A stretch of 64,000 nucleotides of DNA from Marinobacterium rhizophilum DSM 18822 (GCF_000378045.1 NZ_KB899092.1:191236-255235); one strand, 5' to 3'; counted from the stretch's first letter, positions 53,326-62,999 are shown. The notes: generated by a model not told the origin, from the letters alone. Made by a program: numbers and translations.

Positions 53326-54600
53326 TCAGTCCATCAAAGACGGAAGCCACAGCGAGATGGAGGGTACATAGGCCACCAGCAACAGCACCAGCAGGTTGCA
53401 GATCAGGAAAGGCCAGATGGCGCGCACTACCTTGGTGATCGGCAGTTCGCCGATGCCCGCGGCAACAAACAGGCAGACACCGACCGGCGGGGTGGTCAGG
53501 CCAATCATCAGGTTGAGTACCGCCATGATACCGAAATGGATAGGGTCCATGCCGATGCCTTCGGCCACCTTGAGCAGGGTCGGGAACAGGATGATGAGTG
53601 CGGCGATGGTTTCCATGAAACCACCGACCAGCAGCAGCACCAGATTGATGATCAATATCACAATGATGGGATTGCGGCTGATATCAAAGATCGCCGAGGC
53701 CAGCATCTGCGGGATCTGCTCACTGGTCAGAATCCAGCCGAAGAGGTTGGCCATGCCTACCAGGATAAGCAGCGCCGAGGCACTGAGGGCCGTATCCAGC
53801 AGCAGCTTGGGCAGATTGTTCCAGCTCAGGCCCTTGTAGACGAACATGCCGACAATGAACGCATAGAGACTGGCGACAATGGAGGCTTCGGTGGGGGTAA
53901 AGAGGCCGCCGATGATGCCGTAAAGGATAATGAAGGTCATCAGCAGCGCCCAGAAGGCACCGCGGCCGACACTGAGAATCTGCCGCAGCGATGCGCGCTC
54001 TTCGCGCGGATAATTGCGCCGCACGGCGATAATGTAGGTTGTCACCATCATGGCCAGACCCATCAGCAGGCCCGGGATGATGCCGGCCATGAACATCTTG
54101 CCGACGGAAATGCCACTCAGGGACCCGACAATGATCATCGGCACGCTGGGGGGAATGATGGGTCCCACGGTTGAGGATGCGGCCGTCACGGCGGCGGCAA
54201 AGGGCTTGTCATAGCCGCTTTTGGCCATGCCCGGGATCATGACTGCACCAATGCTGGCGGTATCGGCCACGGCGGTACCGGAAATGCCGCCGAAAATCAT
54301 CGAGCCACCGACGTTGGCAAGGCCCAGACCGCCACGGATGTGGCCGAGCAGGGCGTTGCTGAAGCGAATGATATAGTCGGTGATGTTGCCGACGTTCATC
54401 AGGTTACCGGCCAGGATAAAGCCTGGGATGCACAGCAGCACAAAGGTATCCATGCCGGCGTAGAGGCGCTGCGGCACGATGGTCAGGGGAATGCCGGCCA
54501 ATGTCAGGTAAACCAGAGAGGCAATACCAAGGCAAAAGGCAATGGGGACGCCCAACACCAGCAGCACAAAAAAAATGGCGAACAGCAGTATTACTTCCAT
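53326..54600 (-). CDS. TRAP transporter large permease of the hexuronate/aldonate operon
   Basis: This 424-residue DctM protein of usual length has VPIAFCLGIASLVYLTLAGIPLTIVPQRLYAGMDTFVLLCIPGFILAGNLM, GLGLANVGGSMIFGGISGTAVADTASIGAVMIPGM and IIPPSVPMIIVGSLSGISVGKMFMAGIIPGLLMG. Resembles permeases next to uronate and aldonate genes. Its start codon shares a base with the dctQ stop (TAATG). Confidence 0.93.
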   Translation of the reverse strand: MEVILLFAIFFVLLVLGVPIAFCLGIASLVYLTLAGIPLTIVPQRLYAGMDTFVLLCIPGFILAGNLMNVGNITDYIIRFSNALLGHIRGGLGLANVGGSMIFGGISGTAVADTASIGAVMIPGMAKSGYDKPFAAAVTAASSTVGPIIPPSVPMIIVGSLSGISVGKMFMAGIIPGLLMGLAMMVTTYIIAVRRNYPREERASLRQILSVGRGAFWALLMTFIILYGIIGGLFTPTEASIVASLYAFIVGMFVYKGLSWNNLPKLLLDTALSASALLILVGMANLFGWILTSEQIPQMLASAIFDISRNPIIVILIINLVLLLVGGFMETIAALIILFPTLLKVAEGIGMDPIHFGIMAVLNLMIGLTTPPVGVCLFVAAGIGELPITKVVRAIWPFLICNLLVLLLVAYVPSISLWLPSLMD

Positions 54601-55148
54601 TATCGGGCTCCGGGGCTGCGCAGATCGTTAAGAGCGCTTATCGCACCCAGGGCGCTGTAAACAGCGGTCAGCGCAAAAAACACCACCATCGATAGAAAAA
54701 CCCATACCATGGGCACTTCCAGTGCGGGGGAGGTCTGCCATCGGCCAATCATGGCGTATTTCCAGGCATAGGGCAGAATGTACACCGCAAAGGCGCCGGT
54801 CAGCAGATGACACAGGGCCTGATAAACGGCCTGGTTGCGGGGTGACAGGGCATGCTGGAACAGCTCCAGTCTTACGTGGCGGTTCTGGCGTATGACCAGC
54901 CCGGAACTCAGTACGATCAGATAGATAAACAGGTAGCGTGACAGCTCCTCGGTCCAGACCGGGGAGCTGGGCAGCATAAAGCGCGAGACGACCTGCAGAA
55001 TCACCACGGCGGCGATGGCCAGCAGTGCGGTGATCGCCAGGAAACCGAACAGTCGGTCCATCCAGCGCAGGCAGCCGCTCAGCCAGTGGACGGCTGTGCG
55101 CTCGGGCTTGCTGGCAGTCGGGTTGCGGGGTTTGGTCGACACACCCAT
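54600..55148 (-). CDS. TRAP transporter small permease of the hexuronate/aldonate operon
   Basis: This 182-residue DctQ protein has four helices; the core VSRFMLPSSPVWTEELSRYLFIYLIVLSSGLVIRQNRHVRLELF is the family signature. It follows the binding protein by about 50 bases and overlaps dctM by one base. Confidence 0.9.
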   Translation of the reverse strand: MGVSTKPRNPTASKPERTAVHWLSGCLRWMDRLFGFLAITALLAIAAVVILQVVSRFMLPSSPVWTEELSRYLFIYLIVLSSGLVIRQNRHVRLELFQHALSPRNQAVYQALCHLLTGAFAVYILPYAWKYAMIGRWQTSPALEVPMVWVFLSMVVFFALTAVYSALGAISALNDLRSPGAR

Positions 55149-55201
55149 CTTGTTCTCTCCGAAAGAGGCCCTGGCAGGCCAGGGCCCCGGTTATCACCCG
55201 A

Positions 55202-56158
55202 TCAGATTTTATTGAACAGTTCGATCTGTTCCGGGGTCAGCGATTCCATGACCGCGGCCCGGGCCTTGGTTTTAAACGCTTCTGTATCGACCTCGATCAG
55301 CTCCATGCCCTTGCTCTTGAGGGTGTCGGCCAGCTGCTGCTCGTCAGCGGCAAACATGTCATGCTCGTAGGCCTGCATTTCGGCGGCGGCATCCCAAACG
55401 ATCTTTTGCAGGTCGTCTGGCATGCTGTTCAGCTTGTCCTGGCCAATGACGACATAGATCCAGCTGCGCACATGGCCGGTGAGGTTGACGTATTTCTGCA
55501 CTTCAAAGAAGCTGGCGCTGTTGATCAGGCTCAGAGGGTTTTCCTGGCCATCAATGGTATTTTGCTGCAGGGCGGTAAACACTTCGCTGAACGCCATGGG
55601 AATCGGCTTGGCGCCCAGGCGTTCCCAGGTCTTGACGAACAGCGGAACGTTGGGAACGCGCAGCTTGAGTCCGTCCAGCTCGTCCGGGGTACGGATCGGG
55701 CGGTTGGATGTCAGGTGGCGGGCGCCGCGTTCAAACCAGGCGAGCGGCACCAGTCCTGCGCGTTCGGTAATCTGCTCGCTGATTTCGCGGCCGACCTCAC
55801 CCTCGACTGCGCTGCGCAGCTGTTCGGAGTTGGTGAACGCATAAGGGACTGCCAGCAGCGCAGCCTTGGGCGCCCAGTTTTGCAGTGACTCGCCGGTAAT
55901 GGTCATGTCTGCAGTACCCAGCTGAATGCTATTGATGACATCCATTTCCTTGCCCAGCTGTTCGCTCGGGTATACCTGCACGCTGATTCGGCCCTCTGAT
56001 TTTTCTTCAGCGGACTGTTTGAATTTCAGTGCCGCCTTGTGCCAGATATTGTCTTCATTGGCCGGGTGGCCGAGCTTTAGCGTGAAATCGGCTGCGTTTG
56101 TGATGGATGCAAAGACGATTGAGCTTGCAATCGCCGCTTTGAGAAGGGTTTTGAACAT
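55202..56158 (-). CDS. TRAP substrate-binding protein of the hexuronate/aldonate operon
   Basis: This 318-residue DctP-family protein has a Sec signal (MFKTLLKAAIASSIVFASITNA, cleavage near residue 22). The mature part has FTLKLGHPANEDNIWHKAALKFKQSAEEKSEGRISVQVYPSEQLGKEMDVINSIQLG, GLKLRVPNVPLFVKTWERLGAKPIPMAFSEVFTALQQNTIDGQENPLSLI. The Arg in LKLRVPN anchors the carboxylate of the ligand, likely a hexonate or hexuronate from the surrounding enzymes. Confidence 0.92.
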   Translation of the reverse strand: MFKTLLKAAIASSIVFASITNAADFTLKLGHPANEDNIWHKAALKFKQSAEEKSEGRISVQVYPSEQLGKEMDVINSIQLGTADMTITGESLQNWAPKAALLAVPYAFTNSEQLRSAVEGEVGREISEQITERAGLVPLAWFERGARHLTSNRPIRTPDELDGLKLRVPNVPLFVKTWERLGAKPIPMAFSEVFTALQQNTIDGQENPLSLINSASFFEVQKYVNLTGHVRSWIYVVIGQDKLNSMPDDLQKIVWDAAAEMQAYEHDMFAADEQQLADTLKSKGMELIEVDTEAFKTKARAAVMESLTPEQIELFNKI

Positions 56159-56204
56159 CGTGAGTCTCCAGTTTTTGTTTTTGGCTGGTTGCGAACATGT
56201 CGCG

Positions 56205-57227
56205 TTAGCCCTTCATTTCAACCAGCACCTTGCGGGTGAGGCTGGGATGATCTTCGATGAGGCTGATCGCCTCACACATTCCATTGAGCTCGACGCGATG
56301 GCTTATCAGGGCACAGGGGTCCAGTCGGCCATCGGCGATCATGTCGAGCACCTCGGCAAAGCGGCCGTTATTGAGTCGCGAGCCGACCAGGGTCAGTTCT
56401 TTCTTGATGACTTCGAGCTGCACCAGATCACTGGGTGTAGCCGTAAATCCCAGCAGGCCGATACGACCGGCCGGCGAGGCGATCCGCAGCATCTGCGGCA
56501 GCAAAGCCGGGATGCAGGCGGCGTCCGCGATCAGTGGCACGCCTTCAGCTGCCGTCAGCTCGCTGATCCGGGCTTCCAGGTCCTGTTCCGCGCTGTTGAT
56601 GGTTTCGCTGGCACCCAGTGCTTTGGCGGCTTCGAGCCTTTCGTCGATGATATCGGAGACAATAATCCGCTCGATGCCAAGGGCCCGCGCTACCTGCACG
56701 ATGGTCAGACCGATCACGCCGGCGCCATACACCAGCAGCGTATCGCCCGGCAGTGGAGCCATGCGGTTCAGTACATTGGAGGCGATGGAGTAGGGTTCGA
56801 CCAGTGCGGCCTGTTCCAGCGTAACAGTCTCAGGCAGACGGATGACATTGCCGGCCGGCACGCAGCTGTACTCGCCAAAACCGCCATCGCGATGTACCCC
56901 AATCACCTGCAGCTTGCTGCATACATTGGGCCGACCGATGCGACAGGGGTAGCAATGACCGCAGCTTACCACCGGGTCGACACACACGCGGTCGCCCACC
57001 TGTATACCTTCTACCGCGTCGCCCACGGCAGCAACGGTGCCGGAATATTCATGTCCGGTGATGCGCGGGAATTGCACGAATGGATTTTGACCGTGGATAA
57101 TATGCATGTCGGAGCCGCAGATACCGGCGAAAGCCGTACGGATCAGCACTTCCTTTTCTTTTACCGCGGGAGTCTGTACATCTGCCAGCGCATAGTTTTG
57201 CACGGCATTTACCTGAAATGCTTTCAT
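56205..57227 (-). CDS. Zinc-type alcohol dehydrogenase (RspB/LgoD-like), probable hexonate 5-dehydrogenase
   Basis: This 340-residue medium-chain dehydrogenase has the catalytic zinc site GICGSDMHIIHGQNPF and GHEYSGTV, structural-zinc cysteines CGHCYPCRIGRPNVC, and NAD loop LLVYGAGVIGLTIVQVARALG. It is placed directly after manD (seven-base gap). RspB/YjjN-like enzymes next to ManD have been shown to oxidise L-gulonate (to fructuronate) or L-galactonate; L-gulonate fits uxuB-uxuA here. The ATG at 57227 gives the family N-terminus. Confidence 0.85.
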   Translation of the reverse strand: MKAFQVNAVQNYALADVQTPAVKEKEVLIRTAFAGICGSDMHIIHGQNPFVQFPRITGHEYSGTVAAVGDAVEGIQVGDRVCVDPVVSCGHCYPCRIGRPNVCSKLQVIGVHRDGGFGEYSCVPAGNVIRLPETVTLEQAALVEPYSIASNVLNRMAPLPGDTLLVYGAGVIGLTIVQVARALGIERIIVSDIIDERLEAAKALGASETINSAEQDLEARISELTAAEGVPLIADAACIPALLPQMLRIASPAGRIGLLGFTATPSDLVQLEVIKKELTLVGSRLNNGRFAEVLDMIADGRLDPCALISHRVELNGMCEAISLIEDHPSLTRKVLVEMKG

Positions 57228-57234
57228 TGTCTTC

Positions 57235-58446
57235 TCACCAGTGCCAGAGAGTGCCGTCTTCAAGCCGGTTTACCGGCAGGTAGGCTGGTTTGTAGGGGTA
57301 GCGTGCCGCCAGTTTTTCATCAATGTCCACACCGTGTCCCGGCGTTTCGCCCGGGGTGAAATAGCCTTGCTCGAAGCGGTAAGCATGGGGAAAGACCGCG
57401 TCGGTTTCGTCACTGTGGGGCATATGCTCCTGGATACCGAAGTTGGGCACCCAGGTGTCAAAGTGCAGGGCTGCGCCCATGCACACCGGCGATAGATCCG
57501 TGGCGCCGTGGAAGCCGGTTCGCACGTGATACAGGGCAGCGAAATCGGCGATGCGACGTACGTGGGTGATGCCGCCGGCGTGGGTCAGTGTAGTGCGTAT
57601 GTAGTCGATGGACTGGCTCTGAATCAGTTCCCGACAGTCATGAATGCTGTTGAACACCTCGCCCACGGCCAGCGGGGTGGTGGTGTGCTGACGGATAAGC
57701 TGAAACGCCTGCTGATTTTCCGCCGGCACGCAGTCTTCCAGCCAGAATAGGTGGTAGGGTTCTACCAGCTTGCCAAGACGCGCGGCTTCGATGGGGGTCA
57801 GGCGATGGTGCACATCGTGCAGCAGGTGCAGGTCCGGCCCGAATTGTACCCGTACGGCTTCAAACAGCCGAGGCACGAAGTTGAGGTATTTTTCGGTGGA
57901 CCAGACATGCTCGGCCGGCAATTCTGAATCCGCCGGTTCGTAGCGCTGGCCTGGCACCTTGGCGACTCCATATGTCGAGGCGATGCCGGGAATGCCGCAC
58001 TGTACGCGCACGGCCTGATAGCCCTGGCTGACATGGCGTTCAACTTCTTCCAGGCAGCCCTGGATATCCGTGCCGGTAGCATGGCCATATACCATCACCC
58101 GGTCGCGGCTCTTGCCACCGAGCAATTGATACAGCGGCATGTTGGCCATTTTTGCCTTGATATCCCAGAGTGCCATGTCTACAGCTGCGATTGCGGTCAT
58201 GGTCACCGGACCGCGGCGCCAGTAGGCTCCGCGATACAGGTACTGCCAGGTATCCTCGATGCGCTGCGGATCGCGGCCGATCAGGGCGGGCACCAGATGA
58301 TCTTCAAGATAGGCGACGACCGCTTTCTCACGGCCATTGAGGGTGGCATCACCAATACCGTAGATGCCTTCATCGGTCTCAATCTTGAGGGTGACCATAT
58401 TGCGCCCGGGGCAGGTCACGATTACTTTGGCCGCGCGAATTTTCAT
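57235..58446 (-). CDS. manD: ManD-type mannonate dehydratase, enolase superfamily
   Basis: This 403-residue enolase-superfamily protein of the ManD subgroup (also RspA) has an N-terminal capping domain and a barrel with [48 protein letters not shown] and [31 protein letters not shown]. ManD proteins dehydrate D-mannonate, or D-gluconate, with either high or low efficiency; the low-efficiency type occurs beside a real UxuA, as here. First gene of the eight-gene operon, facing the GntR regulator. Confidence 0.92.
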   Translation of the reverse strand: MKIRAAKVIVTCPGRNMVTLKIETDEGIYGIGDATLNGREKAVVAYLEDHLVPALIGRDPQRIEDTWQYLYRGAYWRRGPVTMTAIAAVDMALWDIKAKMANMPLYQLLGGKSRDRVMVYGHATGTDIQGCLEEVERHVSQGYQAVRVQCGIPGIASTYGVAKVPGQRYEPADSELPAEHVWSTEKYLNFVPRLFEAVRVQFGPDLHLLHDVHHRLTPIEAARLGKLVEPYHLFWLEDCVPAENQQAFQLIRQHTTTPLAVGEVFNSIHDCRELIQSQSIDYIRTTLTHAGGITHVRRIADFAALYHVRTGFHGATDLSPVCMGAALHFDTWVPNFGIQEHMPHSDETDAVFPHAYRFEQGYFTPGETPGHGVDIDEKLAARYPYKPAYLPVNRLEDGTLWHW

Positions 58447-58477
58447 GCTGTTACCCGAGAGGCTATGGGATTATTTT

Positions 58478-58489
58478 TTGGTATGCCAG
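58478..58489. promoter_or_regulatory. UxuR-like operator before manD
   Basis: TTGGTATGCCAG matches 10 of 12 positions of the UxuR/ExuR-type core TTGGTATACCAA. It lies 31 bases upstream of the manD start. Confidence 0.5.
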
Positions 58490-58529
58490 TTGTCAGGGGA
58501 CGGTGGCAGTTCGGTTAAGTGGGCTTGAT

Positions 58530-58584
58530 ATTGGACCAATTTTGCGGCGTGTGCAACCAAAGATACAGAATTGGTGAACCAGAT
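58530..58584. promoter_or_regulatory. Further GntR-type operators in the manD/gntR gap
   Basis: ATTGGACCAAT (58530-58540) is a perfect palindrome with short spacing, and AATTGGTGAACCAGAT (58569-58584) resembles the UxuR-type core. A half site ATACCAAT occurs at 58651. Together with 58478 they suggest control of both divergent transcripts. Confidence 0.5.
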
Positions 58585-58710
58585 GTGAATATCTTTTGAA
58601 TTTAATGGTCAAATATGGCGTACAGGGCGTCATCGCCATGCTAAGATGTCATACCAATCTGCCGCTAAAAAGGGCAGTGGAACCGGTCAACATTACTGAA
58701 ATTAGATACT

Positions 58711-59460
58711 ATGGCTGAACGACTCTATCGTGATATTGGCGAGCATATAAAAGATGAAATCAGGGCGCAGGGCTTGAAACCCGGCGCCAAGCTGCCGACC
58801 GAACGCGTCTATGCGGATCAATATGGCGTCAGCCGCACGGTGGTGCGTGAAGCCTTTATCATGCTGGAAATTGAAGAACTGATAGAGGTTCGCAAGGGAT
58901 CCGGCAGCTACCTGATAAAGGTGCCGGGCGATGGCCGCATGATCAAGAGCTTTGCTGAAGACATAGGTCCTTTCGAGCTGCTGCAGGCGCGCCAGGTACT
59001 GGAGAGCTCGATAGCCGCCTGTGCAGCCCAGGTGGTCACCAAGCACGATATCCAGCTGATGCAGGAGACCCTGGATCTGGAAGGCGCGGAGCTGGACTCG
59101 ATCGAAAAAAGCGATGCGGCGGATCGCGAGTTCCATCTGCTGATTGCCCGCTCGACACAGAACAGCCTGTTGCTCGAAACCTGCACTCAGTTGTGGGATC
59201 TGCGTGAGCGCAGCCCCATGTGGAAAATCCTGCACTCAAGGATTAAGGATACGTCCTACCGCGGCCAGTGGCTGGACGATCACCGCGAGGTGCTCGCACA
59301 CCTGCGCCGGCGCAATGCGGAGGGCGCGCGTCAGGCAATGTGGCAGCACCTGGAAAACGTGAAGGTGACACTCTTTGCACTGTCCAATACCGAAGATCCT
59401 GACTTTGACGGTTTTCTGTTTACCAGTCTCAGTCCGGGTCAGAAGCCCGGGCAGCTTTGA
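58711..59460 (+). CDS. GntR/FadR-family regulator of the hexuronate/aldonate operon
   Basis: This 249-residue regulator has a winged helix (about residues 1-70: YRDIGEHIKDEIRAQGLKPGAKLPTERVYADQYGVSRTVVREAFIMLEIEELIEVRKGSGSYL) and an FCD domain (about residues 85-235) with metal histidines in DREFHLLIARSTQNSLL and HREVLAHLRRRNA. It is UxuR/ExuR-like in both halves. Divergent position and the operator set in the gap make it the likely repressor of the manD operon. Confidence 0.92.
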   Translation: MAERLYRDIGEHIKDEIRAQGLKPGAKLPTERVYADQYGVSRTVVREAFIMLEIEELIEVRKGSGSYLIKVPGDGRMIKSFAEDIGPFELLQARQVLESSIAACAAQVVTKHDIQLMQETLDLEGAELDSIEKSDAADREFHLLIARSTQNSLLLETCTQLWDLRERSPMWKILHSRIKDTSYRGQWLDDHREVLAHLRRRNAEGARQAMWQHLENVKVTLFALSNTEDPDFDGFLFTSLSPGQKPGQL

Positions 59461-59636
59461 TCGCGCATACCGTTCGCCAAGGGGCCTGAAATTACTCGTT
59501 GTATTGGTGCATAGGGAGGGCGCTGAGCGCCTTCACGCCTGGCAAGATGTGCATACGGTTACACAAGCCTGAAAAATCTGCCCCTGAGGTTGCGTTTAAA
59601 GCTTGAAATTTTGCGCCGATAGCTGACACTTCGGTG

Positions 59637-60377
59637 ATGACGCTAAAACTACAGTCCAGCGCAACGCTGCTTGGAATCGCCATTGTCGGATTGTCGCTGT
59701 TTGCCGTGCCGCAGGGCCAGGCAGATAGCCTGCGCCGTATTGTCCATCCGGACGGGCGTATCGAATACACCAATGTCGGCCGCCCCGCGCGTGGCGACAA
59801 GGTGCTGAACACCCGCAGCGGGCCGAAAATCTACAAGTACCGCAAGGACAATGGCGTCCTGAGTTTCACCGATGCCAAGCCACCGGGCCATGTCGACTAC
59901 GAGATCGTCAAGATCCAGTGCTATGCCTGTAATCCGGTGTCATCCGTGAATTGGCGCACGACGCCACTCAACATTACCGCCTATGCCCAGCTGGTTCGCC
60001 AGGCCGCCGCGCAGCACCAGGTCGATCCTGCATTGGTGCGAGCGCTGATTCATGCGGAGTCGGCTTTCAATCCGTCTGCTGTGTCCCACATGGGGGCTCA
60101 GGGGTTGATGCAGTTGATGCCGGCGACTGCTGCATCCCTGGGGGTTCAAAATGCCTTCGATGCGCGGCAGAACATTGACGGTGGTGTAAAGCATCTGGCC
60201 GATCTGTTGCAAACGTTCAAGGGCGATGCGCGCCTGGCAGTTGCAGCCTATAACGCCGGTGCCGGCGCGGTGCGCAAGTACGGCGGTGTGCCTCCTTACG
60301 CTGAGACCCAGGTGTACGTGGAACGTGTGGCGATTCTGCGCCAGCGTTATAATCAAAAGGCGGGCCTGGCCCCCTGA
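59637..60377 (+). CDS. Lytic transglycosylase with DUF4124 domain
   Basis: This exported 246-residue protein has a Sec signal (cleavage after about residue 29, GQADS), a short DUF4124-like segment (about residues 30-85, RRIVHPDGRIEYTNVG) and a C-terminal SLT lysozyme-like domain (about residues 110-230) with the catalytic Glu in ALIHAESAFNPSAVSHMGAQGLMQLMPATA and VAAYNAGAGAVRKYGG. It cleaves peptidoglycan in the periplasm. A GTG one codon upstream is an equally possible start. Confidence 0.88.
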   Translation: MTLKLQSSATLLGIAIVGLSLFAVPQGQADSLRRIVHPDGRIEYTNVGRPARGDKVLNTRSGPKIYKYRKDNGVLSFTDAKPPGHVDYEIVKIQCYACNPVSSVNWRTTPLNITAYAQLVRQAAAQHQVDPALVRALIHAESAFNPSAVSHMGAQGLMQLMPATAASLGVQNAFDARQNIDGGVKHLADLLQTFKGDARLAVAAYNAGAGAVRKYGGVPPYAETQVYVERVAILRQRYNQKAGLAP

Positions 60378-60518
60378 AAGCCCTGGAGCATTTGCGTGGT
60401 TCGCGCGCGGACCGGTGTTTTGGGGCTGGCAGTGGCCCCCTCGTTGGTTGTACCCTTAGCGCCGGTCGCGCGGGGACGTTGTTACGCCCCGCAGAATTTT
60501 TCAGGGGAGTTCGTGACG

Positions 60519-61565
60519 ATGTCAAACCTACTGCGTATCCGCTATCCGGATGACTGGCACCTGCATGTGCGTGATGGTGAGGTGCTGCAAAAAGTATTGC
60601 CCGAAACCACGCGCTGGTTTCGCCGGGCCATTATCATGCCCAACCTCAAGCATCCCGTGGTCACCACCGCCCAGGCACTTGAATACCGCGCACAGATAGA
60701 AGCGGCTTGCCCGGCGAGCGACCCTTTTACACCGCTGATGACACTCTACCTGACCGAGAAGACCGACCCGGCTGATGTGCGCCAGGGTTTCGAAGCCGGT
60801 CATGTCGTCGCAGCCAAGCTGTATCCTGCGGGCGCCACAACCAATTCGGCGGCCGGTGTCAAAAAGGTCGAAGCCGTGTACGACGTGCTGGCGACCATGG
60901 AAGAAATTGGCATGCCGCTGCTGGTTCATGGTGAAGTGGTCGATGCAGACATCGATATCTTCGATCGTGAAGCGGTCTTTATCGATCGTGTGCTGAACCC
61001 GGTACGCAGTCGGTTTCCGAAGCTCAAGATTGTGCTTGAGCATGTCACCACCAGCCATGGCATCGAGTTTGTGAAGTCCTGCGCTGAAAACACCGCCGCG
61101 ACCATTACGCCGCACCATCTGGTGATCAATCGCAACGCCATGCTGGTGGGGGGCATCAAGCCGCACTATTACTGTCTGCCGGTTGCAAAGCGTGAAAGCC
61201 ACCGCCTGGCGCTGCGTGCAGCGGCGACCTCCGGGGATCAGCGTTTCTTCCTGGGAACGGATTCTGCTCCGCACCTGCGTTCTGCCAAGGAAAGTGCCTG
61301 TGGCTGCGCCGGCATTTTCAATGTCTCGGTGTGCCTGGAAACACTTGCCACGGTATTCGAGCAGGAGAATGCGCTGGACAAACTCGAAGCCTTTACGTCG
61401 TTGAATGGCCCGGCGTTCTATGGCGTTGAGCCTAACAGCGACTTTTTGCTGCTGGAAAAAACCGCTGAGGCACTGCCGCTGCCCGCGAATGTCGAGGCCC
61501 AGGGGGAATCGATCCAGGTGTTTGATCCGGGCTTCGCTCTGCATTGGCGCGTAAGGGCCGAGTAG
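60519..61565 (+). CDS. pyrC: Dihydroorotase PyrC
   Basis: This 348-residue zinc enzyme cyclises carbamoyl-aspartate in pyrimidine synthesis. Metal ligands are in [21 protein letters not shown] (the carboxylated Lys), [15 protein letters not shown] and the catalytic Asp in FLGTDSAPH. The ATG at 60519 gives the E. coli-type N-terminus and is nine bases after CAGGGGAG; the longer frame to 60396 overlaps the transglycosylase end region and is not used. Confidence 0.95.
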   Translation: MSNLLRIRYPDDWHLHVRDGEVLQKVLPETTRWFRRAIIMPNLKHPVVTTAQALEYRAQIEAACPASDPFTPLMTLYLTEKTDPADVRQGFEAGHVVAAKLYPAGATTNSAAGVKKVEAVYDVLATMEEIGMPLLVHGEVVDADIDIFDREAVFIDRVLNPVRSRFPKLKIVLEHVTTSHGIEFVKSCAENTAATITPHHLVINRNAMLVGGIKPHYYCLPVAKRESHRLALRAAATSGDQRFFLGTDSAPHLRSAKESACGCAGIFNVSVCLETLATVFEQENALDKLEAFTSLNGPAFYGVEPNSDFLLLEKTAEALPLPANVEAQGESIQVFDPGFALHWRVRAE

Positions 61566-61625
61566 CATGCGCCCCGTTGGCCGTTTCTGGGTTGCAGGTT
61601 AACGCGCACAGGGCGGTTTGATACC

Positions 61626-61659
61626 AAAAAATGCCGGCATTGAATGTCGGCATTTTTTT
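61626..61659. terminator. Bidirectional terminator after pyrC
   Basis: AAAAAATGCCG-GCATTGAATGT-CGGCATTTTTTT: a stem with A-tract on one side and T-tract on the other, between the convergent pyrC and endopeptidase genes. Confidence 0.9.
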
Positions 61660-61703
61660 GTTTTCAGGGCAGGATCGCGGGTGGCTGCCCGCCAGCGGTG
61701 GCT

Positions 61704-62618
61704 TTAGCGTTTTTGCAGTTCGGCATTCTTGCTGCGTTCATAGTCCCTGGCAGCGCCGGCAATGGTGCCGCTGTCGCCGGTCTGAATCCACTTGCGGATG
61801 CGATTGGCGTCACCGGTGGGCGTGCGTTTGCCAAAGGAGTCCAGCATGACCATGACCACATCGCGGTTCTCGATTCTGGCCAGCATGACCAGACAGCGTC
61901 CGGCCTCGTCCAGGTAGCCGGTTTTGCTCAGGCGAATGTCCCATTTTCCGCCGCGGACCAGCGCATTGGTATTGGTATACGCCAACCGGTAGCGCGGGCT
62001 CTGGAAGTTGGCGGTAAACACTTTCGTGGTGGTGTAATCGCTAATCTGCGGGTATTTGGCGGCAGCACTGACCATGCGGGTCAGATCGGCGGCGGTGGAA
62101 ATGTTGTTGGGTGACAGGCCGCTGGCGTCGACGAAGCGCGTGTTGTTCATGCCCAGTGTCTTGGCCTTCGCATTCATGGCATTAACGAACGCCTTGAAAC
62201 CGCCGGGATAGTTGGTGGCCAGCGCGGTCGCGGCGAGGTTCTCGGAGGACATCAGCATGATGCGGATAACATCTTCGCGGCTGAGTTCCGAGGCGGTACG
62301 AATGCGGGAATAGTAGTTGTGGGCCAGTTTTCGGTCGTTGCGGGTAAAGGTGATGTTTTCCTTTAGCGACTGCTTGCCATCGAGGATGACCATGGCGGTC
62401 ATGAGCTTGGTAATGGAGGCGATGGGTACAGGCACATCGGCGTTCTTGCCGTAGAGGCGCTTGCCGCTTTTAAGCTCGACAATGGATGCACTGGCCGAGG
62501 CCAGTTGAATGTTTTTGATTTGCTCGACTGCGGCCGGTGTTTTGGCGGCAGGTTCGCTATGGGCCATGGACAGAGATGAGGCCAGTACCAGTAACAGGGA
62601 TGCGGACAGTTTTTTCAT
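61704..62618 (-). CDS. pbpG: D-alanyl-D-alanine endopeptidase (PBP7-like)
   Basis: This exported 304-residue serine peptidase of the S11 family has a Sec signal (cleavage near residue 20), SxxK in IASITKLMTAMV (about residue 68), SxN in MLMSSENLAATAL and KTG in LSKTGYLDEAG. It cuts peptidoglycan cross-bridges. The ATG at 62618 precedes the signal peptide; the longer frame upstream adds 43 unlikely residues. Confidence 0.92.
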   Translation of the reverse strand: MKKLSASLLLVLASSLSMAHSEPAAKTPAAVEQIKNIQLASASASIVELKSGKRLYGKNADVPVPIASITKLMTAMVILDGKQSLKENITFTRNDRKLAHNYYSRIRTASELSREDVIRIMLMSSENLAATALATNYPGGFKAFVNAMNAKAKTLGMNNTRFVDASGLSPNNISTAADLTRMVSAAAKYPQISDYTTTKVFTANFQSPRYRLAYTNTNALVRGGKWDIRLSKTGYLDEAGRCLVMLARIENRDVVMVMLDSFGKRTPTGDANRIRKWIQTGDSGTIAGAARDYERSKNAELQKR

Positions 62619-62792
62619 TATATTCACGCAGATGACGATGGATTCAACAATAAATACAGATACATATGGCTCAGCATGATACAGCAGCCACAGTCTTTTC
62701 GCATCGAGGGTTGCGCTAACTCCGGATGAATATTTTATTCGCCACATCCCTCGTGGCTGTGTATTCGGGCTGGCATCCTGCCGCCCCAGGGG

Positions 62793-62999
62793 TCAGGCAT
62801 CTTCTTCGTGTATCATGCCATCGACCAGTTCCATTTCTTCGACAAAATGTTCGTCGTGCCGCGCCAGTCGAAAGCTGCCGTTAAGCATGTTTACCAGGTA
62901 GATGGTGTCGCCTTCGCTGGCTTCAAGGGCTTCAATTACCACAGGTGGCAGTACCACACCAAGGCCTTCGCCCATCTTGCAAACTTTGAGTTCAATCAT
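62793..62999 (-). CDS. AbrB/MazE-type antitoxin, no toxin partner
   Basis: This 68-residue swapped-hairpin AbrB DNA-binding protein has LKVCKMGEGLGVVLPPVVIEALEASEGDTIYLVNM followed by an acidic tail that in such antitoxins binds the toxin. The neighbouring DNA (62619-62792 and 63000-63292) has no Doc, MazF or PIN gene, so it looks orphaned. It could act as a stand-alone regulator. The start has a GGAG-like ribosome site (GGGAGAA). Confidence 0.85.
   Translation of the reverse strand: MIELKVCKMGEGLGVVLPPVVIEALEASEGDTIYLVNMLNGSFRLARHDEHFVEEMELVDGMIHEEDA

Noticed and set aside
55926-57359. Long plus-strand frame opposite the alcohol dehydrogenase and binding protein genes (477 codons)
   Set aside because: A shadow of two clear minus-strand genes; composition is His/Gln-rich and not protein-like.
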